From: Acholoe squamosa
Taxonomy: Eukaryota; Annelida; Polychaeta; Phyllodocida; Polynoidae
Assembly: GCA_949317995.1 (NCBI GenBank)
Contig: OX439045.1
Coordinates: 43,171,693 to 43,235,692, forward strand
DNA length: 64,000 bases
Reading direction: 5' to 3'
A model generated the notes under the pieces. That model was not told the origin of the DNA. It made no database searches and worked only from the letters and a program-made list of their open reading frames with translations. The translations under genes were made by a program, and so were the position numbers. This document shows, piece by piece, positions 38,143 through 49,629 of the stretch (its first letter is position 1; each line of letters starts with the position of its first letter).

Positions 38143-38797
38143 GTTCACTATAGGATGAGTTATAGATGGCTCTTACAATACCACAGGGTGGTTAGCTGTG
38201 GGCAAATAAAGTAGAGGAGGGGGCATAGGGGCCTCCCATCAACTAGCACTGGGACTAGCAAGTGCAAGTTAACATACCTCAAAGAGGCCTTCACTAGTAG
38301 TACACAGCACAGGCACACTTCTGGTTACTAGTGGTTTATAGGGCTCAGTATTGAGGCCTGGTAGGACGGTCATTGCTTGATCTGGCACCTGACGAGATAA
38401 GCACTGATAAGAACCAGCATCATGGGTACCAGGTGTTACGTAATGTACCCAAAAATGTCTGCAGTGAATACAGGACTGATTGGTTAATAATGCAATCCGG
38501 GTCAAACCTATAGGGGCTGACCATTAATTGATAGCTGGTGGTTTCAGTAGGGGAGAGAGTCTTACCTTTCTGCCAGCTCTCATATATTTTCTACCTTGCA
38601 GGTGAAAAGGGGAACCCTGGGGTTGTGTTAGTTGGTATGACAGATTGAACTTAGGGTGCACCTTGTACACAATATCTGTGTACACTGGTGATCTGCCTCA
38701 CTAGTATCTCCACTAACAACCTCTCCCAGGTAGCCCTAATGACTCAGCCCAAGGGTAACCTGTGTTTGACCTAGTCATGTGAAGGTGTTTAGGCAAT
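38143..38797. other. Non-coding stretch, no gene seen
   Basis: It lies inside the span bounded by the inverted repeats at 36441 and 38798. No transposase-like frame was found in that span. Confidence 0.45.
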
Positions 38798-38876
38798 TTT
38801 CTCACACTGATCTTTATAACACCATGCCTAGGGCAGGCGAATGAAGACCGGACCTGTTCAAGTACGTGTATATATA
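38798..38876 (-). repeat. Right member of the 79-bp inverted repeat pair
   Basis: Reverse complement of 36441-36519 with about ten differences by eye. A short TA run follows it, mirroring the left copy. Confidence 0.65.
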
Positions 38877-38950
38877 ATAGACATGACTATGAGAACAAAA
38901 CAAAGTTCAAGTAGTTTGTATTGAACCATATCAACTATAAAGATCACAAC

Positions 38951-38977
38951 GTTTCAGCTGGCTGTAGCTTTCATCAG
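38951..38977 (-). ncRNA. Hammerhead-ribozyme-like core
   Basis: On the minus strand the sequence reads CTGATGA (38971-38977), then a segment able to pair AGCT with AGCT as stem II, then GAAAC (38951-38955). CUGANGA...GAAA is the invariant hammerhead core. Such motifs are known in Penelope-like retroelements and retrozymes of animals. The flanking GUH cleavage triplet and stems I and III are weak here, so an active ribozyme is not shown. It may be the remnant of a terminal repeat of such an element. Confidence 0.4.
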
Positions 38978-39009
38978 CGATGCATATCCAACAAAAGAAA
39001 GGACTTTTA

Positions 39010-39936
39010 CAGTCCCCTTACCTAGTTGCAAGCTTATGACACATTATGAAGATTACCTAAGAGCAATGATTTGTGAAAGTAAGCTTTTACATTAATAGAT
39101 TATACATGCATTTAATGCTCTAAGCATACATATATATGCCAATGGTATGGTGTGTGCAGTTTTACTACATGGTCTAATACTGGGTTTATGAAAGTTGACA
39201 ATGCCGAATGCACATAGTAAAGGGGGAAACCTATCTAAATACTACTGTCCTCATAGACTGATAAACTGTGTTCCTTGTTCAAGTAAAACCTTGGACACAA
39301 TGACCACTTCATAGATCATCAGTAAAAATAGCCTATAGGTACATTGCAGAAATGCTTTACAGTACATCAGTTGCAATTTATGCTGAAGTATAGGAGGCCC
39401 CAAAGTCAGTCTAAACATTAGATTCATGCATTCATTAACGGTTCAAAACCTATCAGACTCTGACTCTGTGACCCTTGTACCTGAGGCCATAGACCCAGAG
39501 TCTGACTCAGACCCTTTAGTGGTATAATTACACATCTTGAGGTCGAAAATCATAGAAGGTTAGCATATGACAAATTTGAAGGTATTCCAGCCCCTACTCT
39601 TCGAATTTTAGTTTCCCCCTCTATTTCTTTGGCTCAAAGTGTCAGGCTGGATGAGATCTTCATGTTACATTTTTTACAGGTTTTGATGTTCCCATATGCA
39701 TATTTTGGGCTCCAGGGGGGTAAAATGTGCCCAAAATGACCAAAATTGTCTGGGCGAAATTGTGTCTGGGAGAATGACATTTGAGTTACAGGCCATGTTG
39801 AGGGCTTAATTTCCTACAGAAACAATCTTCATACCTCCATGAAAATCTCAGGTCCAGACTATTTTGACCTGTAGATTGAGAAAATCACATTATCATTTAT
39901 GTCAGATGTGTCCTTGCTATTGTAAAAGAAGCATAC
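39010..39936. other. Non-coding stretch downstream of the GPCR
   Basis: Probably includes the GPCR 3' UTR on the minus strand. No other feature was recognised. Confidence 0.4.
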
Positions 39937-40956
39937 TTATAAGACTTCTTTTTCTGGGCACATGTCTGGGCGAATGACATGTAAGGCCCCATATGCACAC
40001 TTTCTATGATTTGTGACCTTGAGCAACTCACTTCTAAACAAGGAGCCACTCAGCACATACAGTACAAAGTTAATAGCATGATGAGCCATACACAGCTCAT
40101 AGCAGACGGCCATAGCCAAATCCTTCACATGGGTCTGAGGTAAGACTCCTGCAAAATCCAATAAATTCAGGACATTGAAAGGCAAAGTAAAAACCATAAA
40201 GAAAACCCCACTGATAACTAGCATTCTCAACAGACAGGAGGTGTTGGGGCTTGCTGAGACGGAGATGTCACCATGAAGTTTTGCTCTCCTGATGAGTGTG
40301 GTGACTATAATTATATAACATGTAGTTATTATAATGGATGGGACTAGTGAGTACATTGCCACAGCTATAGCTCCAACAGTCATAATATAGATATAGCTTA
40401 AAGGTTGGCAGCTCTCATCAACAACATCATACATGAAGAAAACATGGAAATTAAACAATGGAAATAGAATATAGATAACACTTGTTGCAATCTTTGCTTT
40501 GGAGACAATGCATAGCTGCTTGGCCTTATGTGGTACTGTAACTGCAATGGCTCTCTCTATATTAATGTTTGCCACAAGGATCCAAGAGCTGATCCAGGGG
40601 AGGGTGAGCTTCAGCCACACATATAGTTTACAGGGCCATGTGTAGTGATTATAAGGCTTATATCCTGCTATATCCTGGATGTTGTCTATAGCTAAGGTGC
40701 ACAGAGTAAAAATATCTGTAACTGCCAGCCATCTCAAATACACTGAGATACTGATGAGTGATAATCTGCCCCTGCTTAGGACACAAATCGAGAGGATGTT
40801 TCCAACCAGCCCCAATACAGTCCCCATTAAGGGGATAATATACAATTCATGAACTGTTGGAGGAAAACCGTTTGATCTATCAGTTGATACTTCTGTTTCA
40901 TTACACAGGACCATAGTATAACTTGTGGTATTTGTGAGTCCAGTTGAATTCTCCAT
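39937..40956 (-). CDS. Class A (rhodopsin-like) GPCR, single exon, orphan peptide-receptor type
   Basis: A complete 339-residue seven-transmembrane receptor that would signal through G proteins at the plasma membrane. The N-terminus has three N-glycosylation sites (N3, N9, N19). Landmarks are N53 in TM1 (GNIL), D81 in TM2 (LAVTD), C109 at the start of TM3, E134-R135-A136 in place of DRY, C183 in the second extracellular loop, P259 in TM6 (FTLPF, no CWxP) and N296-F-V-L-Y300 in TM7 in place of NPxxY. The size is normal and the ATG is the first in frame. The layout resembles expanded invertebrate peptide-receptor-like families (FMRFamide or TRH receptor relatives), but the ligand cannot be read from the sequence. 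No introns, so a retroposed origin or a naturally intronless family is possible. Confidence 0.9.
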   Translation of the reverse strand: MENSTGLTNTTSYTMVLCNETEVSTDRSNGFPPTVHELYIIPLMGTVLGLVGNILSICVLSRGRLSLISISVYLRWLAVTDIFTLCTLAIDNIQDIAGYKPYNHYTWPCKLYVWLKLTLPWISSWILVANINIERAIAVTVPHKAKQLCIVSKAKIATSVIYILFPLFNFHVFFMYDVVDESCQPLSYIYIMTVGAIAVAMYSLVPSIIITTCYIIIVTTLIRRAKLHGDISVSASPNTSCLLRMLVISGVFFMVFTLPFNVLNLLDFAGVLPQTHVKDLAMAVCYELCMAHHAINFVLYVLSGSLFRSELLKVTNHRKCAYGALHVIRPDMCPEKEVL

Positions 40957-42789
40957 CTTCTTTGATATGCAGGTTGTTTTCTGGAGTGAACAATTTTAGT
41001 CATCTCATGAATATAGCTTTAAAAGCCCTTTATGGTGGGCGTGATCCATTATTAATCTGCTGTGTGTATTTGTTTATTATTCCTATCCTGCCCTCGCCAA
41101 TTAATATACTAGTTCAGGATGATTATTAAGACCACATCGCTCAAAATGCCAGAGAGAAAGAATTTGAAAAGAAACACCTGAAACTAGATGTTCATACTGT
41201 CATGCACTACCTCTTCCCATACAGGACTCTTGTGAAACTCGCCACAGGTCCATCAGAGTGAAAATTTAGGAGTGCATCTGCCCCATAGGGTTAACATGAT
41301 GCATGGTTGCTGCACTCATTCATTTTGAAAGGGACATAATAGATACTGTATAAAGCATTAAATGAAGCTCACCACAATTTGCTTTCCAGAAGACCTCCAG
41401 ATGACTAATGAAAATTATAAGCCTCCCTCAGCAATGAATACTCTCCAACTGCATTCCTCCTACTGCTCAGCATGACCTAACATATCAGAATAATAGATTT
41501 TTTTTTTGTGACACAACTTGGGAAAACATAACATTATGGGGATTAGTGTCATTTTTGGCCACTAGGTGGCCCATAAGTGCAAAACATACTGTATCCTCAT
41601 ACATTATCAGGGTATGTTAGCCTACTTCTCCTGGTCTGATTTTAATAAGCAACATACCAAAATGATCTCCAAGACCTTCTCGTTCCAATTCAAATAGATT
41701 TATTTTAATGGGTCCATCTATATAGTCTTGAGCAACTGCGACTGGAGTCAGTTAAACATCCCTAAATCAGCAACGGTCCCAGTTCCAGTCAATTGACCTA
41801 CACAGGTACTCTTAGGGATAGAACGATGATATGTTTGTATTGTAAAAGACACCTATGCCTATCATTTTGGATCCATCATTGTTATAATATGTCCTAAAGA
41901 CCTGCTCAAAGTTTCTGAGAAATTACAAGAAAAATGCCAACATATTTCACTTGGTTTTGCCACCTAGATTCTGTAAATAGCACTGAATCCCCATAATGTT
42001 ACCCTTTCTCGTGTTCTGTCACTGATTCTCATATACTGCTTTCTCATAGCACATCCCCCTACCTACCAAACATGCATATATAATGCATATATGCATCTAT
42101 ATAGGGTTACATCTTCTTACTCGATATCCCCCATATCACTTTCTTCTTCATGCCCACCATGCCTGACAGGTGTTGTTTGTTGGAGGAAACCCTTATAGAA
42201 GAGACACAGGTGAGCTAGGACAGGACGTGCTTGAGGAATGTAGGAACTAAACATTGACGTGACATAGGTGAAGTAACCTAGGGGCCCTTGTTTGGGAATG
42301 TCTCCTATGACAACAGCAGTCAAAGTGAAATTAAACATTTAGGATAAGTGCAATGCGAGGTGCATTGTGTGTTTAGTGTGATGTATGAGGTCTGTATGCA
42401 TGTCTTGAAGAGTATAATTTCCCCCTTCATCTACAGCTTACTGTGAGTCGTGCATGTGGCAAATTGATCTAAACTTCACATTTCGATCAGAATTCATTCT
42501 ACCATGTAAGAGAGTGCATTGACTGTACACTGAGGGTGCACATGGAGTGTGTAGGGAGGGAAAGGGAAGGTTGCAAAGAAAGCACAATCCTTCTGTAGTT
42601 ATTTTCTTAGATACGAGAATAATAAAAATAAGACAATAATAGGTTGCAATCGCTTCACAAAATGATAAGTTTTCCTCCAATGCTTCCGTAGGTAGGGCCT
42701 TGCATCATCATATCATTTGGAATTTGATAGGCATAACTCTCGAGTTTCAATTTGATAGCTGGGACATATAATTTATATCGGAGATGTAA
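40957..42789. other. Non-coding region upstream of the GPCR
   Basis: Holds the GPCR promoter on the minus strand, with no TATA box recognised close to the ATG. No other gene is supported. Confidence 0.45.
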
Positions 42790-43250
42790 CAGACCGTGAC
42801 ACAGATATGTGTGGCCCAACGGGGGAGAACGTGCCTCCGGGGGGGATTTTTAGTACTGGTTTTGGTCACCAGGGGGTAGTATATGGGTAAAACACTGACA
42901 AATATGCTAAAAATAGCTTTAGACCAATTTTTTATAAGGAATCCAGTGGTATGCTTAAAATCATTCCATTTCCACTGAAAATGTTCCATTTTTGGAACAT
43001 TGGTTGCCATGGAAACATAGAAAATTGGTAGATAAGGCTATTTCTGGTTGCCATGGAAACCACTCCCCTATTCCAATTATGAATTTTTGCCCAAATGTTT
43101 TTTGAAAATCCCTCAGGAACCCAGAACCGAAAACAGAGCTAAAAAATTACCTCTAGAACCAATTTTATGACAAAAACATCACATTCCTTTGGTTATTTTT
43201 TCGCAAAACTGTATATTTTGCATTATTAGTGTTTATGTTAGGATATAATG
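42790..43250 (-). repeat. Dispersed repeat with two X-box-like motifs
   Basis: Reverse-complement relative of 33440-33870. It contains GGTTGCCATGGAAAC at 43002-43016 and GGTTGCCATGGAAACC at 43046-43061. The GC-rich end (CCTCCGGGGGGGATTTTTAG) corresponds to the matching end of the other copy. Confidence 0.5.
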
Positions 43251-44990
43251 CATTTAGAGCTTATTTCCCATTTTCAGTTGTACACACCAACCTATGTTTG
43301 ACAAGCAATTACAGCAAAACTACTGGGGATATTTTAGCTCAAGATATCTCATTTTAAAGCCCATGACGTAAACCTTAAAAAGCCATTTCCCCCCAGGAGG
43401 CATGTTTTCCCTCACCTGGCCACATGTTATGTTTGCCCTGGCTGAAAAGAAAGATAAACGGAACATTGAATAGCATGAGACGATATTGGTTGCCAAAAGT
43501 TCAGCATAACTAGGAATAGGAGAGAAATTTTAGAATCCATCTAATAATTCTGATGTCATAATATCTGTTTGACCATGCAAGCCATGGTCCAAATCAGTTT
43601 TTCTTTTGGTTTCAAGTTACCTAGAAGCTGAGAAAATCAAATTGGAAAGAATGGATATAGGTGTTTTGGGAACACTAGTTTGTAGTGTGAATGGTGTCTG
43701 AAACTGTGATCTGGGAGTTGGTGTCTGCAGGCAGTCTGACAAGGTCAGTTCAGGCTGAGTAACAACTGGGTCTGCACACTCCAGCTAAGAGTAGGCAGGG
43801 TTGTTAGCACACTAGGGTCTGTAAATAGATCATGTCCTGAAAGAGCAGTCTGCACAGGTGCAGAGGGTTGTCTGGTTACTTTGTTAATAGCACCAATTAA
43901 GACACATGTTTGAGTTTGCCTGTACCAAAATAAAATATAAAAGGGGACCCTGGGAGGCCCCTCACAGAGGTCCCTTTTCCTGTGTTGATCCACATATGCA
44001 CATTAAATCCTCATTAGCTTGTAGGGGCTTGCATCAAATAACTTCTCCATAAGATATGTGTTGTAGGTCATACTTAGATACACCCCTATTATGCGAATAA
44101 TATTGGATGGCGAATATTGGGTTCAGTATGCACCATGAAAGGTATACCAATCGATAACTCACATTCAATAGACTAGACAGCTCAGCCTGAATTTTTTGCA
44201 GATGGTTTGTTTTTGGCATCCAGTTCACTGTCCTTCAAATAAGCCAGATAACACTCTGTAATCTAATAAGTTAAGGTCACTGTTAGACCAAAGTCACTGG
44301 GTGTGTGGGAACTCCTCTGTGCACAAAATATAGAGGCCTTACCTGTTAGCCTGCCACCTAGTGCCCTCTCCTGTACTTAGCATAATGTAATAGGGCTGTC
44401 CCGCAGATCTCAAGTGCTCCCCCACTATACTAGGGATCATGTGAATAAGAGAGGGTTTCTGACTAGCTGGATTGTTGTCCATACATATAAGTGCTCCCCC
44501 TTGGCTCAGGCAATTTATCATATATAGCAAACCGCAGAAGCCTTATTGACTGTCCCAAACAAAGAATGGCCTACCTCATCCTGACCTTGACGTCCATGTC
44601 AGTGGAGCCTTCTGTGGTGATAATGTTTTCATCTGGTGTTTCACCTGGGGTGTTTCACTAAGAATGTCCCTATATTCGTAAGTGCTCTTCCCACAGCTAT
44701 ATTCTGTATAATGTCTTTCCAAAGGGTCAGTATATTTTACAACATAGCCCTTTTCTGTGACTGGCGGACAGATAACATTTACCTTCCTACTGCCCCAGTC
44801 TTATAGTAAAAAGGTTGGGGACTTCGGAGCTTGAGCCCTGTGCATTAGCTGTTTCAGTCAATCAACAATGGACATATGTAATTCAAAGTGCAGCCAACCA
44901 TACGCACATTCACCAATTATAAACTCCACAACCACATCCAGGCATCGATTTTACAAATGATTAAAAATGCCCACTTGCACCCAGGTAGCA
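43251..44990. other. Non-coding region; isolated TATA-like promoter
   Basis: No gene recognised. TATAAAAG at 43936-43943 is followed by a hairpin of AAGGGGACC with GGTCCCTTT. This could be a solo LTR or promoter remnant, but no borders or coding sequence support it. Confidence 0.35.
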
Positions 44991-44994
44991 AGGA

Positions 44995-45057
44995 TACATT
45001 GGGCCAATGTCGGTTTACATTGGGCCAATGTCGGTTTACATTGGGCCAAGCATGGAC
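44995..45057 (+). repeat. Three 21-bp tandem repeats
   Basis: ACATTGGGCCAATGTCGGTTT is repeated twice in full and a third time in part. Each unit has the palindrome CATTGGGCCAATG inside. Confidence 0.85.
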
Positions 45058-45083
45058 AAGCATGGCCCAATGCTCCATTGCTG

Positions 45084-45162
45084 ATTGGGACTTGGCTTCT
45101 GTCGCCCGATTGAGCCATACAAATCCTAAATGAAATCTGACGGCAGAGGCCTAGTGGACTAT
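45084..45162 (+). mobile_element. ~80-bp hairpin repeat, copy 4
   Basis: Same family as 12159-12461: GGGACTTGGCTTCTGTCGCC, GATTGAGCCATAC and GCAGAGGCCTAGTGGACTAT are conserved, with a damaged left arm. Confidence 0.6.
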
Positions 45163-45621
45163 GGGTATCATAGGGGCTACAATGTCAAGCTTTTATTGGG
45201 GTTTATCTCGAAAAAAAAAAGTGAGATCATCACCCAACCTGGCCCCCGGGACCTAACCACGAGGGATTCCATGCAAAATGAGTGCCTGCAAAATTCATTT
45301 TCGCATATCAATATGATAAAGGGTGATCTATCAGTTGTTGCTTATATTTTTGGTAATGTTATGTGACAGATGTAATCCATTTAAAAAAGTCTGTCTACTT
45401 CTAAAGATGAGGGTCTCACAACAGACGTTTTTATACTGTCTTGATAGAGTGCAACAGCACTCAAAGATGCATTTCTACGCATGTAACCGCCAACAGAAAC
45501 CTTTTTTTCCTCTTTTAGATGAGTTGTGACATGTGATATGTAATTTGGAAGTAAAATGTAGGCTAACCTTTGCATGGGTGCTATGCGTTATTAACTAGAC
45601 AAAACGAGAAAAATGTAAATG

Positions 45622-45737
45622 TCCCAATTGGCAAAAACGTTTTATTCAACCAATTTTCAACCAAATAACTCATTAAGGAAACCAATAAAAACGTTTTTTT
45701 AACATAAAAAAAAACAACGTTTTTATGCCAAGTGGGG
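45622..45737. mobile_element. ~116-bp MITE with AAAACGTTTT cores
   Basis: The ends TCCCAATTGGCAAAAACGTT and AACGTTTTTATGCCAAGTGG are inverted copies. A third AAAACGTTTT palindrome is internal. Confidence 0.55.
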
Positions 45738-46890
45738 TAAAACTGCTAAGCACCGCTTTGCCTGTCAACACAGTTATCACCTTTGATGAGGTGTAGGGAG
45801 TAAATCCTCGAAGTGCAGCATATTACAACAATAATATAACCAATAATCATTATGGTTCACCAAAGCGTGATTGAACAATGCTCAATAGGTACATTAGGCC
45901 GACCCTGTGGGATCTATGGACCCTATAATAATAAGGTCAGCGTCTTGCAGCGATGCAACACAAGTGAGTTACTCTCCCAGGGCGAACAATGGAAGTAGTA
46001 GTTATAGATATCAATCATGAAAGAACCAAAAATTTAATATCGTGTTCACAAAAAGAGTGAGTAGATAATAACAGCTACACTCCCTGAAGATATTTTTTTT
46101 TTGTAAATTCATGCGAATTTTCATGTGAATCCATGCGATTTGTTGATGCCTGGTGTGATTCACATTATTAGCTGAGACTCCAAATGAAATCAGCATCAGG
46201 GGCTCCAGTAGCTAGAACACAAGAAATCATTTCTGGTGAATCTGGTTTTGACCAAAGAAGTAAACAAATCGTTCTTTGTTTCCAGAGCTGGTGCATCATC
46301 ACAACATGAACATAAATATTTAGGCATCACGATCTGTGCTGTGTTCCTCATTAAAATAATTGGTCACATTTTCAAATCTTTATAACAAATAGACACGATG
46401 GGCTATATGCTATATGCCACAATAATATGGGTTAAGTCGCAAAAGTCAGGGTGCGATAGTATAAGCCAATATTATATGGACAGGATCACTAGTAAATTTA
46501 CAACGAACAGTATTGAAACATAAAAAAACAAAACATTAAAGCTGGGACAAGATCTGAAATATATAGATTTTCCAAATTCTGCATATCTATCATCACCCCA
46601 CTTGTGAAAGTGTCCTGCCAAAATCTCAATCTATTCAGTGCATTCAAACCATGTCAAATTCAAGTATATATTTGTGTAGAAATAAAATGCTTCCAGCATT
46701 TTATTCATGTCAACAAGCAGTCTTGATTGTACCAGTACAGTGGCTCCATCTGAAGCCATAAAGCAGAGTATTCTATAATGGTGGTGAATTCAATTTGGAT
46801 GCCTGGCAGCAGAGCAGACACCATTCAGTGCTGCTGCCATGAGGCTGTGACCAGAACTAATTAACCAAGTGGTTTCCCTTCCCACCAAAG
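45738..46890. other. Non-coding region, no gene seen
   Basis: No supported feature on either strand. Confidence 0.5.
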
Positions 46891-47236
46891 ACAGGGGCGT
46901 AGGAAAAGGGGGGGCCAGGGGGGCCCGGGCCCCCAAATCCCAGAGGAGGTGGGGCCTGAATATCTCTGGGCCCCCCAATATTTGTCAAGACCCATGATAA
47001 AATGCAAAGATTTCCCCCAAATTTTTCACAAATATGGTAGCACAATGGAAAAGGGGGGGGGCCTGGGCTTAAAATCACAGGCAAAAGTCATCAAAGATAT
47101 TTTAATACATATATCTTATGTACCCATGAATAAGTGTCAGCCCACTCTAACCGATGTATTACAATCGGTATGTCAGGGCCCCCCTGGGCTTGGCCCTGGG
47201 CACCCCCAATCAAGATTTGGTTCCTACGCCTCTGAA
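46891..47236. mobile_element. ~346-bp MITE with GGCGTAGGAA ends, second copy
   Basis: Begins CAGGGGCGTAGGAAAAG and ends TTCCTACGCCTCTG. AAAGA flanks both sides as a possible target duplication. It shares GGAGGTGGGGCCTGAATAT and the CCCCCAATC/GAAGATTTG terminal segment with 32681-32999. Confidence 0.65.
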
Positions 47237-47843
47237 AGAGGATAGACCAGCTGAAACTTAAGTCCAATGATGTGCACATAATGAGCCATATCGTGCCATA
47301 ATAAGTGGCACCCTATGACTTGGGAAGGGGTATATAATCCTGTGAAATACATATCTGACAACACTATATTAGCTTTTATACCAGCTTTAAAGTCACACTG
47401 CATGTAGAGAAAAATATGCCTGAGCATGTATTACATAAGATGCTACGTACTTATATATGAGGTGGGATTTAAGGTGGGTAACTCCCATGGGCTAAAAGTA
47501 TCTAAATTCTTACCAATCTTTTGCCATGCGTCCTTCATTACATACACATTTGACTGGTGAAAAGAAAATAGGGGGGTCCCAGGCTTCTTGAAATTTGAGC
47601 GACCTTGTCATAGGATTGCATAGTGTTGGCACTAATGTTTAGAGAAAAATGTCTTAGAGTAACTACATATCTCTATAAATCACTCAGCATGTACCTTGTT
47701 ACTGGTACAAAAAATTAAGGGTATTTTGAACATATGGTCCCAGGCATATTTTAAAGGTTTTTGGCAATTTAAATAAAAAAGTAATATTAATAGTGACTAA
47801 TTGTTGAGTGGTCTATATGTGGAACCTTTAACACTGCACTCCT

Positions 47844-48070
47844 GCTGGGTGGTCTAGTGGTAACTTGTTTGACTTCTGAACTAAAGGTTGAGTGTTCAAG
47901 GCTGGCCCTGGACCAGGGTTTGCTGGTGGACTTGGCATATACCATTCTGGTGCTACTCACACCAGCAGGAAGTACCCATATGCTCAGAAGCCTGCGCAGT
48001 GGGCCTATTTGTAAGGGAGTTACCCACCTTAAAACTAGAGTGCAGGCTCAAGCTAATTTTTACTAGTGCC
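47844..48070 (+). mobile_element. tRNA-derived SINE
   Basis: The head (47844-47912) has an A box TGGTCTAGTGGTAACTTG and a B-box-like GAGTGTTCAAGGC at tRNA spacing. A body with inverted ACACCAGCAGG / CTGCTGG-type words follows. Poor acceptor pairing argues against a working tRNA. Confidence 0.45.
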
Positions 48071-49629
48071 ATTGAATGGCACAAACAATTTGGCTTGGAG
48101 GTTCAGTAACTACTTCTAAACCTGACGATACAGCACAGGTGTACCCTGGTGATTTTGCTCGGTGTTTACATAACATTGATCAGCCATATATGGCGAGGTG
48201 TCTTCAGACAGTCGTTATAGAGGCTAGCTAGCTGGGGGATTTACTAGTCACATAACAGTCTCCTACTAAGGTGCTGGTCGATATAAATAGTTTTAATTTA
48301 TACACACAGTGCACAGTCAATATCACTACTAAGGTAAGTTTAAATCTTCTACTGTGATCGGTTCACCATCAGTTGGCCGACCTTGTCTGGTCAATATAGA
48401 TCTCCAGGTTACAGTACACTGCTCCGCGGGAGATACGGCGATCAGTGCACCCTGGGGAGACACCTGAAAGTGGCTTTGTGGACAGCTGTGTAGGAAAGGC
48501 TCGATGTAGCACTGTGCGGATAGTGATGGCCGTAAGGCGCTTTACGGCTCTCGATTTAGTTGAGTGACATTGGGGCCTCCTATACTTAAGCATTGCAACT
48601 GATACAGCATTTCTGCAATGTACCATGGAACAAAAAAAAAGGTTATTTTTACTGGTGATCTCTGTGATGCAGTGCCGTGATGCAGTCACTTGGTCCAAGG
48701 TTTTACCTAAACGTCCCAGGAACACAGTCTACAGCATACTTACATAAGTGCTTGAAAATCCTCTGTTTCTAATCACTTACTATTTACTCAGTGCATTGTG
48801 GTCAATCCCCTTCCCCGAGTAAACTATATATAACATTCTACCACTGACACACAGACACCATGCACTGAGCTCTGCACTGTCATGTGAATAGCCACTCAAT
48901 CCAAGTTAACTACTTAACCCCTTCACAATACAATGTTTAGCAAAGGCTATGAATTGGGTGCCTATCCCATGAGGTGTCTGAAGGGTCTGAAAATTTTCCG
49001 TCCCCCCTTTTATTCTTTATTGGCATGTGGGCTTTTTTGCTCAAACAGGCCAAAAACCTTTTTGTCTCCCCCCCCCTAAAAGGGGTCTGAAATTTTTTGC
49101 CCCCCCAACCCACCGACCCCCCCCCCGTTGTTAAAAAATTACCACTCCCTTATGTAAGTATGAGTCTACAGATCTACTAGGAGAGGAGCATTGTCAGAGT
49201 TTAGACATGTTACAGTGGCTGATTGCCTCTTCTGACAAACAAAGCAGCGCACTACATTGACCTATGTTGTGTTGGTGGGTGGGTAAGGTGACTATATTAT
49301 ATTCATTTTTATAATCAATACATTCTTGGTTATTCAGGGCTGTGAAATCCTGAAACCGATTTCCTCTGAAGCATATTGTACCCTTCATCTCCCCAGGAAT
49401 TTTAGCCTATATTTTTTACATCAGAGGAAATTGATTAAAATTTTTAAGTAGACACTTCATACCACCTTATATGTATAAAGGGAAGCTAAGCTTAGAACAA
49501 TGAATCAGATGCTTTAATATCTCTACTTTGGCTGACATTAGATCCAACATTGGGTAAAATTCAAAGACTCCCCTGTTTTGTCATCAATAACCAATAATTA
49601 TAATGAACGGGTATAACAGGGTACACTTA
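48071..49629. other. Non-coding region left of the Ty3/gypsy element
   Basis: No gene supported. C-rich runs occur at 49060-49130. This is the presumed insertion target of the large retroelement. Confidence 0.45.

Noticed and set aside
36441-38876. Complete DNA transposon with transposase
   Set aside because: No transposase-like frame lies between the inverted repeats.
44995-45057. CRISPR-like array
   Set aside because: Units are contiguous without spacers and the genome is eukaryotic; it is a short tandem repeat.
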